DNA of 64,000 nt from the NCBI RefSeq assembly GCF_011602485.2, contig NZ_CP050022.2, positions 6,530,001 to 6,594,000 on the forward strand. The letters run 5' to 3'. Below are positions 7,419 to 15,609 of this stretch, piece after piece. A model generated the notes under the pieces. The model did not search any database. It was not told the DNA's origin and saw only the letters and a list, made by a program, of their open reading frames with translations. Origin of the DNA: Bradyrhizobium sp. 1(2017). Lineage in GTDB: Bacteria; Pseudomonadota; Alphaproteobacteria; Rhizobiales; Xanthobacteraceae. The position numbers were made by a program, and so were the translations under genes. Positions within the stretch are counted from its first letter, which is position 1. Every line of letters starts with the position of its first letter.

Positions 7419-9235
7419 ACGACTTCGTCGTCCGCTTCGCCAACGTCAATGGCTCGGGCTCGGCCAGCGCCAACGAGATGTTCGCGCGCGCGATCCTGCG
7501 CCACGGCGTTCCGGTGTCCCCGCGCAACATCTTCCCCTCCAACATTCAGGGCCTGCCGACCTGGTATGAGGTGCGGGTGACCGAAGACGGCCATCTCGGC
7601 GCCCGCGGCGGCGTCGACATGATGGTGGCGATGAACCCGCAGACCTGGGACAAGGACGTCGCCGGCATCGAGCCCGGCGGCTATCTGTTCTACGATTCCA
7701 CCAAGCCGATGCCGTCGACCAAATTCCGCGACGACATCACAGTGATCGGCGTTCCCCTCACCGCGATCACCAATTCGACCTATACCGATCCGCGCCAGCG
7801 CCAGCTGTTCAAGAACATCATCTATTTGGGCAGCCTCTCGGCGCTGCTCGACATGGATCCGAAGGTGATCGAGCAGCTGATCGGCGAACAATACAAGGGC
7901 AAGGAGAAGCTGCTCTCCTCCAACGTCCACGCGCTGCATCTCGGCCGCGACTGGGCGCTGCAGAACCTGAAATGCCCGGTCGGGCTGCGGGTGAAGAAGT
8001 CCGACAAGGTCGGCGATCGCATTTTCATCGAGGGCAACAGCGCCGCTGCGCTCGGCGCCGTCTATGGCGGCGCCACGGTCTGCGCGTGGTATCCGATCAC
8101 GCCGTCCTCGTCGGTGGCGGAGGCCTTCACCGCGCACTGCGCGAAGTACCGGCACGATCCTGAGACGGGCAAGGCGAAATACGCGATCGTGCAGGGTGAG
8201 GACGAGCTGGCCTCGATCGGCATCGTCATCGGCGCCTCCTGGAACGGCGCCCGCGCCTTCACCGCGACGTCAGGCCCCGGCATCTCGCTGATGACCGAGT
8301 TCATCGGCCTGTCCTACTTCGCCGAGATTCCGGCCGTGATCATGAACATCCAGCGGGCCGGCCCCTCGACGGGCATGCCGACCCGCACCCAGCAATGCGA
8401 CATCATCGCCTGCGCCTATGCCTCGCATGGCGACACCAAGCACGTGCTGCTGTTCCCGGAGGATCCGGCGGAAGCGTTCGAGTTCGCAGCTGCGGCCTTC
8501 GACCTCGCCGAGCGGCTCCAGACCACGATCTTCCTGATGCTCGACCTCGACATCGGCATGAACCATCGCCTCTGCCGGCCGCTGAAATGGGACGACGCCA
8601 AGCAGTACGACCGCGGCAAGGTTATGACGACGGAGATGCTGGAGGAAGGCCGCGATTTCGGCCGCTATCTCGACGTCGACGGCGACGGCATCCCCTACCG
8701 GACTTATCCCGGCACCCATCCGACCAAGGGCTCCTATTTCACCCGCGGCACCTCGCGTGATCGCTATGCGCGCTATTCCGAGGAAGGCTCGGTCTACGCC
8801 GACAACATGCAGCGCCTCGTCCGCAAGTTCGAGACGGCACAGGACCTCGTGCCGCGGCCGCTGCAAGCCAACGCCGAACGCCCGACCAAATATGGCGTGA
8901 TCTATTTCGGCTCGACCTCGCCGGCGATGGACGAGGCCATCGGCCTGCTGGAGGCACGCGGGCATCAGCTCGACCGCATGCGCATCCGCGCCTTCCCGTT
9001 CCATTCGAGCGTCGCGAGCTTCCTCGCCGAGCACGACTTCGTCTACGTCGTCGAGCAGAACCGCGACAGCCAGCTGCGCCAGCTCATCGTCAACGAGAAC
9101 GGCATCGACCCGGTTCGCCTGGTGCCGATCGTGCACTACGACGGCACCCCGATCACCGCCCGTTTCATCGCGAAAGCCATTGGCGACCATCAGGATCACC
9201 TCAAGGTGACCCCGCTCCGCAAGGCCGTATCATGA
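7388..9235 (+). CDS. korA: 2-oxoacid:acceptor oxidoreductase subunit alpha (KorA type, gamma-alpha fusion)
   Basis: A 615-residue protein with the gamma domain first (residues about 1-190, GSASANEMFARAILRHG) and the alpha domain after it (from about 215, GGATVCAWYPITPSSSVAEAF). This is the organisation of 2-oxoglutarate-type ferredoxin oxidoreductases. ATG 7388 gives the family start MSDKKPISSVNDF and overlaps the preceding flavoprotein gene by 31 nt. The stop overlaps korB in ATGA. The preferred substrate is probably 2-oxoglutarate, but the sequence alone does not exclude other 2-oxoacids. Confidence 0.87.
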   Translation: MSDKKPISSVNDFVVRFANVNGSGSASANEMFARAILRHGVPVSPRNIFPSNIQGLPTWYEVRVTEDGHLGARGGVDMMVAMNPQTWDKDVAGIEPGGYLFYDSTKPMPSTKFRDDITVIGVPLTAITNSTYTDPRQRQLFKNIIYLGSLSALLDMDPKVIEQLIGEQYKGKEKLLSSNVHALHLGRDWALQNLKCPVGLRVKKSDKVGDRIFIEGNSAAALGAVYGGATVCAWYPITPSSSVAEAFTAHCAKYRHDPETGKAKYAIVQGEDELASIGIVIGASWNGARAFTATSGPGISLMTEFIGLSYFAEIPAVIMNIQRAGPSTGMPTRTQQCDIIACAYASHGDTKHVLLFPEDPAEAFEFAAAAFDLAERLQTTIFLMLDLDIGMNHRLCRPLKWDDAKQYDRGKVMTTEMLEEGRDFGRYLDVDGDGIPYRTYPGTHPTKGSYFTRGTSRDRYARYSEEGSVYADNMQRLVRKFETAQDLVPRPLQANAERPTKYGVIYFGSTSPAMDEAIGLLEARGHQLDRMRIRAFPFHSSVASFLAEHDFVYVVEQNRDSQLRQLIVNENGIDPVRLVPIVHYDGTPITARFIAKAIGDHQDHLKVTPLRKAVS

Positions 9236-10287
9236 CCTATATTGCCAAGCCGAAATTCCATCATCCGGGGCTGAAGAAGAACGAGCTCGGCTACACCCAC
9301 CGCGACTACGAGGGCAAGATCTCGACGCTGTGCGCCGGCTGCGGTCATGACTCGATCACGGCCTCGATCATCGAGGCCTGCTACGAGCTTTCGATCGAGC
9401 CGCACCGGGTGGCGAAGATCTCCGGCATCGGCTGCTCGTCGAAGACGCCGGACTATTTCCTCGGCAATTCGCACGGCTTCAACTCCGTGCACGGCCGCAT
9501 GCCCAGCGTGCTGACCGGTGCCAACCTCGCCAATCGCGACCTGATCTATCTTGGCGTCTCCGGCGACGGCGATTCCGCCTCGATCGGTTTCGGCCAGTTC
9601 GCGCATTCGATCCGGCGCGGCGTCAACATGACCTATATCGTCGAGAACAACGGCGTCTACGGCCTGACCAAGGGCCAGTTCTCCGCAACCGCCGACCGCG
9701 GCTCGAAGAGCAAGAAGGGCGTGACCAACACCGACAACGCGATCGACCTCGTCGCGATCGCGCTTCAGCTCGGGGCAACCTTCGTCGCGCGCTCCTTCTC
9801 CGGCGACAAGACCCAGCTGGTGCCGCTGATCGCGGCCGCGATCCGGCACAAGGGCGCGTCCTTCATCGACGTCATCAGCCCCTGCATCGCCTTCAACAAC
9901 CACGCCGGCTCGACCAAGAGCTTCGACTATGTCCGCGAGCACAATGACGCGGTGAACCGGCTCGACGTGCTGGTCGGCCGCGACCCGATCGCGGTGGATT
10001 ACGCGCCGGGCACGGTGCAGGTGGTCGAGCAGCATGACGGCAGCAAGATCGCGCTGCGCAAGATCGACGCCGATTACGATCCGCATGACCGTCTGGGCGC
10101 CCAGACCTTCCTCGCGCGGCATGCCGCCAAGGGGCAGATCGTCACCGGTCTCCTTTACGTCGATCCCGATGCAGAGGATCTGCACGAGCACCTCAACACG
10201 GTCGAGACGCCGCTCAACACGCTGGAAGCGGACACGCTGTGCCCGGGCTCGGCGGTGCTGGACAAGATCAACGCCAGCCTGCGGTGA
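9232..10287 (+). CDS. korB: 2-oxoacid:acceptor oxidoreductase subunit beta (KorB type), TPP-binding
   Basis: A 351-residue thiamine-diphosphate subunit. CAGCGHDSITASII and GIGCSSKTPDYF lie near the N-terminus. The TPP/Mg2+ motif is GVSGDGDSASIGFGQF through NMTYIVENNGVYGLTKGQ. It pairs with the upstream alpha subunit to decarboxylate a 2-oxoacid oxidatively to acyl-CoA. The translational coupling (4-nt overlap) supports a fixed complex. It ends directly abutting the stop of the convergent DUF4399 gene. Confidence 0.88.
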   Translation: MTYIAKPKFHHPGLKKNELGYTHRDYEGKISTLCAGCGHDSITASIIEACYELSIEPHRVAKISGIGCSSKTPDYFLGNSHGFNSVHGRMPSVLTGANLANRDLIYLGVSGDGDSASIGFGQFAHSIRRGVNMTYIVENNGVYGLTKGQFSATADRGSKSKKGVTNTDNAIDLVAIALQLGATFVARSFSGDKTQLVPLIAAAIRHKGASFIDVISPCIAFNNHAGSTKSFDYVREHNDAVNRLDVLVGRDPIAVDYAPGTVQVVEQHDGSKIALRKIDADYDPHDRLGAQTFLARHAAKGQIVTGLLYVDPDAEDLHEHLNTVETPLNTLEADTLCPGSAVLDKINASLR

Positions 10288-10734
10288 TCATCTTCGCGCC
10301 GACGCCGCCGGCCTGACGCGTATCGTGATCTTCTCCGACACGACGGGTGGTTCGAACGGGTAGTGCTTGGCGTCGCCAAGCACCAGTTGCAGCGTGTGGG
10401 TCCCGGGTGGAAGTTCGAGCATAGTTTCGGTCTGCCCCGCACCAAAGTGCAGATGCGACTTGTCCTGCGGGATCGGCTCCTTGGGATCGATGGGATCCTT
10501 GACGTCGACCAGCAAATGATGATGGCCGGCGTTCTGGTAGTCGTCGCCGGCATGAGTCACGCCCATGCCTCGAAGGCCGAACCGGACCCAGAACCCGCCG
10601 CGAACCTTCTGCCCGTCTCGTGGGGTGATGAAGTAGAGCTTGGCGTCCTTGGGAGCGGTCTTGCCCTGCGGATAGGCGACGCCTGGGAGCAATACGAGCG
10701 CCGCCGCCAAGGCGGCGCAGGAAATCATCTTCAT
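10288..10734 (-). CDS. Secreted DUF4399 protein
   Basis: A 148-residue exported protein with a signal peptide ending near PGVAYPQG. The mature domain (LYFITPRDGQKVRGGFWVRFG, NAGHHHLLVD, SHLHFGAGQTET) matches DUF4399, a small beta-rich periplasmic family. Several histidines (HHH and HLHFG) suggest metal binding, but the function is unknown. ATG 10734 has GGAGG 8 nt upstream. It lies 17 nt downstream of the cyclase/SUMF1 gene on the same strand and may be its operon partner. Confidence 0.85.
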   Translation of the reverse strand: MKMISCAALAAALVLLPGVAYPQGKTAPKDAKLYFITPRDGQKVRGGFWVRFGLRGMGVTHAGDDYQNAGHHHLLVDVKDPIDPKEPIPQDKSHLHFGAGQTETMLELPPGTHTLQLVLGDAKHYPFEPPVVSEKITIRVRPAASARR

Positions 10735-10751
10735 CAAATTGCCTCCAGCAC

Positions 10752-12302
10752 TTACGGACTGAGCGCCACACGGAATCCATGGGTGGGATAACGAACATTG
10801 GTGTCGTAGCCGTCGCGGTTGGTTGTCCGCACATATCTCGAGTCGTTCTTCCACGAGCCCGAGCGCAGGACATGAGAGCTGCAGTCCCCGCTGTTCCACG
10901 CCGAGCCGTCGCTCGGCGCGCCCTGATAGGTCCTGTGCCAGCAATCCTCGACCCACTGATCGATGCCGCCGCCCATGTCATACAGCCCGAATGGATTGGG
11001 CTTGAAGCTGCCGACCTTGGCCGGCTGCTCGGCCGAGAGATCACCGCAATCCTTGCACCCAGCCATGCCCGGCTGGAGCTTGTCGCCCCACCAATATTTA
11101 GACTGCGTTCCGCCGCGCGCCGCATATTCCCATTCGGCTTCGCTCAGGAGCCGGTAAGGCTTCTTCGTCGCCTGCGCGAGCCAGGCGGCATATTGCTGCG
11201 CGTCGGTCCAGCTCACATTGCTGACCGGAGCATCGTCCTTGCCGGTGGCGGTGAATCCGCACCCCTTTGCAGCGGCGCATTCGTTCCATTCCTGCACGGT
11301 CACCGGATATTTTCCGATCGAGAACGGCTTGATCGTGACCTGGTGGACAGGCCGTTCGGTCGGATCGTCATTGCTTCCCATCGCGAAGCTGCCGCCGCGA
11401 ATGGCGATCATCTCGGGTTCGCGGACGGGTGCCACCGATGGGCTTGGCGACGGTGCGGGCGGCGGCGGTGCCGAAGCCAATGAGGGAGACGGCTGCGGCG
11501 TATGTGTCGTCGCTTCGCGCGGCGGGGGTGGCGGGATCGGTGACGCGCTGGGAGAAGCGGCAGGCGTGGCGGCCTGCTCGCTCGTCCCGCCGGGTGTGTG
11601 CGGCAGCAGTGACCAGAGCACGCCGCCGGCCATGATCAGCAGCATGAGGCCCAGCAGGAAGATAAGGGCATTCTCGCGCCGGCTTCGCGTGCGGCCGACC
11701 GCGTCTGCGTCGGGCAGCACGCGGTAGACGCGCACGGGATCGGTTATGTTCTTGACCTTGCGATCGCCGAGGGACTCATAGCCGCACACCACCTTGTGCT
11801 TGATCTGCTCGTAGATCGCGCCCGAGATGTAAACCTGGCCAGGCGCCGCAATGCCCTCGATGCGTGTCGCGATGTTGACGCCGTCGCCGTAGACATCGTC
11901 CGGCTCGACGATGACATCACCGAGATTGACGCCGATCCGGTACTCGATCCGGGAATCCTTCGCGAGCGAGGCGTTGCGGCCGATGAGGTTCTGCTGGATG
12001 ACGATGCTGCATCGAACGGCCTCGACGGGACTGTCGAAGATCGCGATGAAGCCGTCGCCCGTCGTCTTCACCAGACTCCCATGGTGCTCGACGATGCTGG
12101 GCTGGATGAGGTCCCGCTCGATTCGCTTGACGCGGACATGCGTTCCCTCCTCGTCGGCCTGCATCAAGCGACTATAGGAAGCGATGTCACCGACGATGAT
12201 CGCCGCGAGACGACGAGGCATGGCGCCGTGTGGAGGCGGCGGAGGGCCGTCTGGAGGCGGCCCATCCTGGTTGCCGGATTTGAAGTTGCGAATTTCGCCC
12301 AT
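10752..12302 (-). CDS. Class III adenylate cyclase - transmembrane - SUMF1 domain fusion
   Basis: A 516-residue protein. Residues about 25-195 form a class III cyclase domain with metal aspartates (IVGDIASYS, KTTGDGFIAIF) and the YGDGVNIATRIE segment holding the adenine Asp and transition-state Asn/Arg, so it looks active. One membrane segment (ALIFLLGLMLLIMAGGV) and a long Pro/Ser/Ala linker lead to a SUMF1 (FGE-sulfatase-like) domain from about residue 285 to the end, probably periplasmic. The terminal HGFRVALSP lacks the Cys of true formylglycine-generating enzymes, so it is presumably a binding or sensor module. ATG 12302 with GGAG upstream is preferred over GTG 12317. Confidence 0.87.
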   Translation of the reverse strand: MGEIRNFKSGNQDGPPPDGPPPPPHGAMPRRLAAIIVGDIASYSRLMQADEEGTHVRVKRIERDLIQPSIVEHHGSLVKTTGDGFIAIFDSPVEAVRCSIVIQQNLIGRNASLAKDSRIEYRIGVNLGDVIVEPDDVYGDGVNIATRIEGIAAPGQVYISGAIYEQIKHKVVCGYESLGDRKVKNITDPVRVYRVLPDADAVGRTRSRRENALIFLLGLMLLIMAGGVLWSLLPHTPGGTSEQAATPAASPSASPIPPPPPREATTHTPQPSPSLASAPPPPAPSPSPSVAPVREPEMIAIRGGSFAMGSNDDPTERPVHQVTIKPFSIGKYPVTVQEWNECAAAKGCGFTATGKDDAPVSNVSWTDAQQYAAWLAQATKKPYRLLSEAEWEYAARGGTQSKYWWGDKLQPGMAGCKDCGDLSAEQPAKVGSFKPNPFGLYDMGGGIDQWVEDCWHRTYQGAPSDGSAWNSGDCSSHVLRSGSWKNDSRYVRTTNRDGYDTNVRYPTHGFRVALSP

Positions 12303-12625
12303 TGCAGGGGACTCCACAAACTGACAAGGCAGTCCCAGCTTACGACTGCCAAAGGCAGTCGTCTGTGAAGGCTATCACATTGACGAACCGAGACAATGTC
12401 GCAGCAATCGCCGCCACCGAGTTCCGCGAAATCAAGCCTCGCGACCACTTGAACCTACTTGATCCCATCCGTGACTAAGGCCCGGCGTGAGGCCACTGGC
12501 CCAAGTCCGCACCGCGCTGGCCGCACAGGCGACTTGCTGCGGTTGAACGCGAGCCACCACGTCTGCGTCTAACGGACAGCAGCTCTGTCCTGCTGCGGTG
12601 CATTTTTCACGCGCGCGAGGCCGTC
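12303..12625. other. Divergent intergenic region with perfect inverted repeat
   Basis: No gene is seen between the leftward cyclase gene and the rightward secreted-protein gene. It contains a 9-bp perfect hairpin, ACGACTGCC (12342-12350) and GGCAGTCGT (12354-12362), with a 3-nt loop, about 40 nt upstream of the cyclase start. It may be an operator or leader hairpin. A nearby direct copy of AAGGCAGTC (12326-12334 and 12352-12360) suggests a repeated half-site. Confidence 0.4.
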
Positions 12626-13246
12626 ATGAAGCTCGTCATCCTTGCTGCCCTCACTTTGGCTGCGCTGACCAGCGCCGCCCGCGCCGACGAAGGTGACGAC
12701 ATCCGCGAGGCTGGCAAAACCGAAGCCGAAACCTTCAATGCGCGCATGTATGCAGGCCCGCCGGGCGACAAGGCCTACGCCTGCTTCGTCCGCCGCTACG
12801 ATGCCGACCATCTGGCACGGCACCCGAAGCAGAAGGTCGCCGCGATGAAGCTGCTGATCTCCGCCGAGGTCGACAAGGAGGACAAGGAGTTGCACAACTC
12901 CTTCCGCCTCGGCTTCCGATATCGCCATCGCTCGGGCGATTTCGACTCCAGCGGCTCGTGCAACCACGCCGTGTTCGCAAAGAGCGGCAACGAGGTGCGC
13001 CTCGGCTGCGGCGTCGACTGCGAAGGCGGCGGCATCGGTGTTGCGCTCTCCAGGGACGACAAATCGGCGATCGTGCGGCTCGAACGTGTCCGGGTCTGGC
13101 AGAACAACAAGCCGGACGACGATGCCGAGCATTCGCTGGTGGCCGGCGCCGACGACAGGATCTTCCGCCTCGACCGCACCGACAACAGCGAGTGCGCCTC
13201 GCTGGTGACCGACCGCAAGGAACTCGCCGCGCTCCGCCACAAATGA
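12626..13246 (+). CDS. Exported protein of unknown function
   Basis: A 206-residue protein with a clear signal peptide (MKLVILAALTLAALTSAARA, cleavage before DEGDD). The mature part is charged and contains several cysteines (YACFVRRYD, SGSCNHAVF, RLGCGVDCEGGG, SECASL) that could form disulfides in the periplasm. I do not recognise the family. ATG 12626 follows GCGAGG. It stands between the divergent cyclase gene and a DsrE-like secreted protein on the same strand 103 nt downstream. Confidence 0.8.
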   Translation: MKLVILAALTLAALTSAARADEGDDIREAGKTEAETFNARMYAGPPGDKAYACFVRRYDADHLARHPKQKVAAMKLLISAEVDKEDKELHNSFRLGFRYRHRSGDFDSSGSCNHAVFAKSGNEVRLGCGVDCEGGGIGVALSRDDKSAIVRLERVRVWQNNKPDDDAEHSLVAGADDRIFRLDRTDNSECASLVTDRKELAALRHK

Positions 13247-13349
13247 CACAAATGATATGTGTCCGGCGAAGTCAGGCCCGTCATTGTTTACGCATGAATC
13301 TTTCCGGAAAACCGCTTCTTTTCCGGATCATGCTTTGAGGGAGATCGCC

Positions 13350-13799
13350 ATGAACCGCCGGAACATCTTGTGGAGCGCCGTCTCGGCTTTCGGCGCGGCG
13401 TTTGTCGCCTCGCGTGCACAAGCCGCCACCGAGGCCGGCGGCGGCAACAAGCTCAAGGTGGCCTACCACCTCAGCGACGCCGAGAAGGTCAGTTTCGTGC
13501 TCGGCAACATCCAGAACCACATCGACGGTGTCGGTGGACCCGAGCATGTGACGATCGCGCTGGTAATCCACGGGCCGGCGTTGAAGGCGTTTCACGCGGC
13601 GCAGGCCAATCCCGATGTCAGCAAGCGCGTCGGCGATTTCTCCAGGGGAGGCGTCGAGCTCGCGGCCTGCGGCAACACCATGAAGGCCCAGAACGTGACG
13701 TTGACGGATTTGCTACCCGGCTTCGTGAACGCGGAGAAAGGCGGCGTGGTGCGTTTGGCGGAGCTGCAGTCGCAGGGGTATTTGTATTTGCGGCCGTAG
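13350..13799 (+). CDS. Exported DsrE/DsrF-like protein
   Basis: A 149-residue protein. The first 25 residues, MNRRNILWSAVSAFGAAF onward, look like a signal peptide with an RR pair that may be Tat-type. The rest matches the DsrE-like fold: LKVAYHLSDAEKVSFVLGNIQNHID, VTIALVIHGPALKAF, ELAACGNTMKAQN. The Cys in AACGNTM is where DsrE relatives carry a conserved sulfur-handling cysteine, so a role in sulfur or redox chemistry is possible. ATG 13350 is supported by GAGGGAG 8 nt upstream. Confidence 0.82.
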   Translation: MNRRNILWSAVSAFGAAFVASRAQAATEAGGGNKLKVAYHLSDAEKVSFVLGNIQNHIDGVGGPEHVTIALVIHGPALKAFHAAQANPDVSKRVGDFSRGGVELAACGNTMKAQNVTLTDLLPGFVNAEKGGVVRLAELQSQGYLYLRP

Positions 13800-13830
13800 G
13801 AGCCGAAGAGAAGTCGCCTCATTCTCCCAT

Positions 13831-13950
13831 CATTGCGCCCTTGCGACGAAGCAATCCAGACCGCTTCCGCGGAGGCAGTCTGGATTGCTTCGCGGAGCCT
13901 GTCGTCGGGCCGCGCTTCGCGCGGACCCGGTGGCTCGCAAGGACGGCGGA
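13831..13950. repeat. Dispersed palindromic repeat, family 2, copy 1
   Basis: The element contains GAAGCAATCCAGA and its inverted partner TCTGGATTGCTTC, then GGGCCGCGCTTCGCGCGGACCC, which is itself a hairpin. A near-identical copy lies at 51461-51583. Such elements commonly sit downstream of genes. Here it separates the DsrE-like gene from the arsR promoter. Confidence 0.8.
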
Positions 13951-13999
13951 GCGCGTTGCGCCAGCGCGAGCCATGTCCTCCAACCGCGCTTGACTTATC

Positions 14000-14044
14000 C
14001 ATAACTCTTCGGTTATGAGTTAACCCATAACTTGTTGGTTATGG
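14000..14044 (+). promoter_or_regulatory. Tandem inverted-repeat operators upstream of arsR-type gene
   Basis: Two copies of CATAAC-N6-GTTATG occur at 14000-14017 and 14026-14043, 26 bp apart centre to centre. The second extends to CCATAAC/GTTATGG. They end 8 nt before the start codon of the ArsR-family gene, the usual place for autorepression. Confidence 0.6.
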
Positions 14045-14051
14045 ATTACCC

Positions 14052-14375
14052 ATGTCCGCCGCCCCCGACCTCCTGTTCAGAACGCTCGCCGACCCGACCC
14101 GGCGGGCGATCTTCGAGCGGCTGTGCCGCGAAGGCGAGCAGACGGTCGGCGCGCTGACGGTGCGATCGGGCGTGTCCCAGCCGGCGGTCTCGAAGCATCT
14201 CGGCGCCCTGAAGCAGGCCGGCCTCGTACGTGATCGCCATGAGGGACGCCAGACCCATTACAGCGCGCAGCCCGGCGCGCTCGATCCGCTGGTCGACTGG
14301 ACCAGCCAGATGGCCGGGTTCTGGCAGCGACGGCTCGACGCGCTCGACGATCTCCTGAAGAGGATGGACCAATGA
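14052..14375 (+). CDS. ArsR-family winged-helix transcriptional regulator
   Basis: A 107-residue ArsR-type repressor. The DNA-binding segment reads LLFRTLADPTRRAIFERLCREGEQTV then SGVSQPAVSKHLGALKQAGLV, with the wing DRHEGRQTHY. The metal-binding ELCVCDL motif of true arsenic sensors is absent, so it belongs to the ArsR/AHSA1-linked group and probably senses something else. The stop overlaps the next gene (AHSA1-like) by 4 nt, and the two candidate operators upstream suggest autoregulation of the pair. Confidence 0.9.
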   Translation: MSAAPDLLFRTLADPTRRAIFERLCREGEQTVGALTVRSGVSQPAVSKHLGALKQAGLVRDRHEGRQTHYSAQPGALDPLVDWTSQMAGFWQRRLDALDDLLKRMDQ

Positions 14376-14803
14376 CTGAAGCCTCAACCGAGACGCGCGC
14401 CGTCGTGATCGAGCGCGAATTTGCCTTTCCGGCCGAGAGGATCTGGCGCGCGCTGACGCAGCCGCATCTGATCGAGGAATGGCTGATGAAGAACGATTTC
14501 AAGCCAGCCGTAGGCCACCGCTTCAATCTTCGCGGCGAATGGGGCGGCGTGCTGGACTGCGAGGTCCTCACCATCGAGCCGCAGAAGACGCTCGCCTATA
14601 CCTGGAATTTCTCGCATGAGGATGCGGCGTTCGATCTCAAGAGCATCGTCACCTTCACGCTGACGCCGACCGGCGCGGGGACGCATCTGCGCGTCGAGCA
14701 GGCGGGCTTCAGCCCGACGCAGAAGCAGGCCTTTGGCGGCGCGCATGCCGGCTGGAAGCAGTTCTTGGCCAGGCTGGACGAAGTGCTCGCGCGGGCAGAC
14801 TAA
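14372..14803 (+). CDS. SRPBCC/AHSA1-domain protein
   Basis: A 143-residue helix-grip protein of the AHSA1 (Aha1 C-terminal, START-like) family. Evidence is VIEREFAFPAERIWRALTQPHLIEEWLM at the N-terminus, YTWNFSHEDAAF in the middle and GGAHAGWKQFLARLDEVL at the end. These domains form a hydrophobic pocket for small ligands. ArsR-AHSA1 gene pairs are common in proteobacteria. The ATGA overlap with the regulator shows co-translation. The ligand is unknown. Confidence 0.88.
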   Translation: MTEASTETRAVVIEREFAFPAERIWRALTQPHLIEEWLMKNDFKPAVGHRFNLRGEWGGVLDCEVLTIEPQKTLAYTWNFSHEDAAFDLKSIVTFTLTPTGAGTHLRVEQAGFSPTQKQAFGGAHAGWKQFLARLDEVLARAD

Positions 14804-14847
14804 CTGCGCCAGCGTCCGTTCCAACAATCAATCTCAAGGAGGTCCCA

Positions 14848-15051
14848 ATGCGCACCCACATGTGGATTCGGCAGATTCATCGCTGGCTGTCGATGGCTTT
14901 CACGCTCGCGGTCATCGCCAACATCGCGGCGATGATCATGCAGGTCCCGGCCGTGTGGATCGGCTTCCTGGCGCTCGTCCCGCTCATTCCGTTGCTCGCG
15001 ACCGGGCTCTATCTGTTCGCGCTGCCCTATGTCGGCCGCAGCAACGCGTGA
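14848..15051 (+). CDS. Small two-helix membrane protein
   Basis: A 67-residue protein with two hydrophobic segments (WLSMAFTLAVIANIAAMIM and VWIGFLALVPLIPLLATGLYLF) and few charged residues. AAGGAGG sits 6 nt before ATG 14848, a very strong ribosome binding site. It resembles small transmembrane proteins often found beside AHSA1/DUF1801 genes, but its function is unknown. It lies 44 nt after the AHSA1 gene and 13 nt before the DUF1801 gene, so the four genes probably form one operon. Confidence 0.8.
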   Translation: MRTHMWIRQIHRWLSMAFTLAVIANIAAMIMQVPAVWIGFLALVPLIPLLATGLYLFALPYVGRSNA

Positions 15052-15064
15052 ACGAGGTGAGACG

Positions 15065-15508
15065 ATGAAGAAGGCGGTCACGGCGAAGATGGCTGGCGCG
15101 AAGGACGTGAAGGAGGCTTCCCCCTCCAAGCTGATCGACGGCAGGATCAAGGAGCTCGGCGACTGGCGCGGCGAGATGCTGGGACGGGTCCGCGGCCTGA
15201 TCAAGCAAGCCGATCCTGATGTCGTCGAGGAGTGGAAATGGCGCGGCGTTCCCGTGTGGGAGCACGACGGCATCATCTGCACCGGCGAGACCTACAAGGA
15301 GGTGGTGAAGCTGACCTTCGCCAAGGGCGCAGCGCTGGAGGATCCGGCGGGCCTGTTCAACTCCAGCCTGGACGGCAACGTCCGGCGCGCGATCGATATT
15401 CGCGAGGGCGAGAAGATCAACGAAAAGGCGTTGAAGGCGCTGATCCGGGCCGCGGTGGAGCTGAACGCGTCCAAGGGCAAGAAGAAACCGGCCAAACGAT
15501 CTGCTTAG
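15065..15508 (+). CDS. DUF1801 family protein
   Basis: A 147-residue cytoplasmic protein of the YdhG-like DUF1801 family: DWRGEMLGRVRGLIKQADPDVVEEWKW, then VWEHDGIICTGETYKEVVKLTF. The C-terminus is lysine-rich (KGKKKPAKRSA). The fold is small and mixed alpha/beta, and its biochemical role is not established. ATG 15065 follows GAGGTGAGAC; an upstream extension to 15029 would overlap the small membrane protein gene. It is the last gene of the arsR-AHSA1 group and converges on spoVR. Confidence 0.85.
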   Translation: MKKAVTAKMAGAKDVKEASPSKLIDGRIKELGDWRGEMLGRVRGLIKQADPDVVEEWKWRGVPVWEHDGIICTGETYKEVVKLTFAKGAALEDPAGLFNSSLDGNVRRAIDIREGEKINEKALKALIRAAVELNASKGKKKPAKRSA

Positions 15509-15559
15509 ACAGGAACAGCGAACGCTTTTCCTTCTCCCCTTGTGCGAGAAGGTGGCATA

Positions 15560-15576
15560 GGCGGCCTTCGGCCGCC
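15560..15576. terminator. Hairpin between convergent genes
   Basis: A perfect 7-bp stem, GGCGGCC / GGCCGCC, with a TTC loop stands between the DUF1801 gene and the convergent spoVR gene. It has no U-tract, so it may be a Rho-dependent or bidirectional terminator, or a remnant of a palindromic repeat. Confidence 0.45.
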
Positions 15577-15609
15577 GCAATGCGCATCTCGCCGCCTGGC
15601 CAGCGCGCC

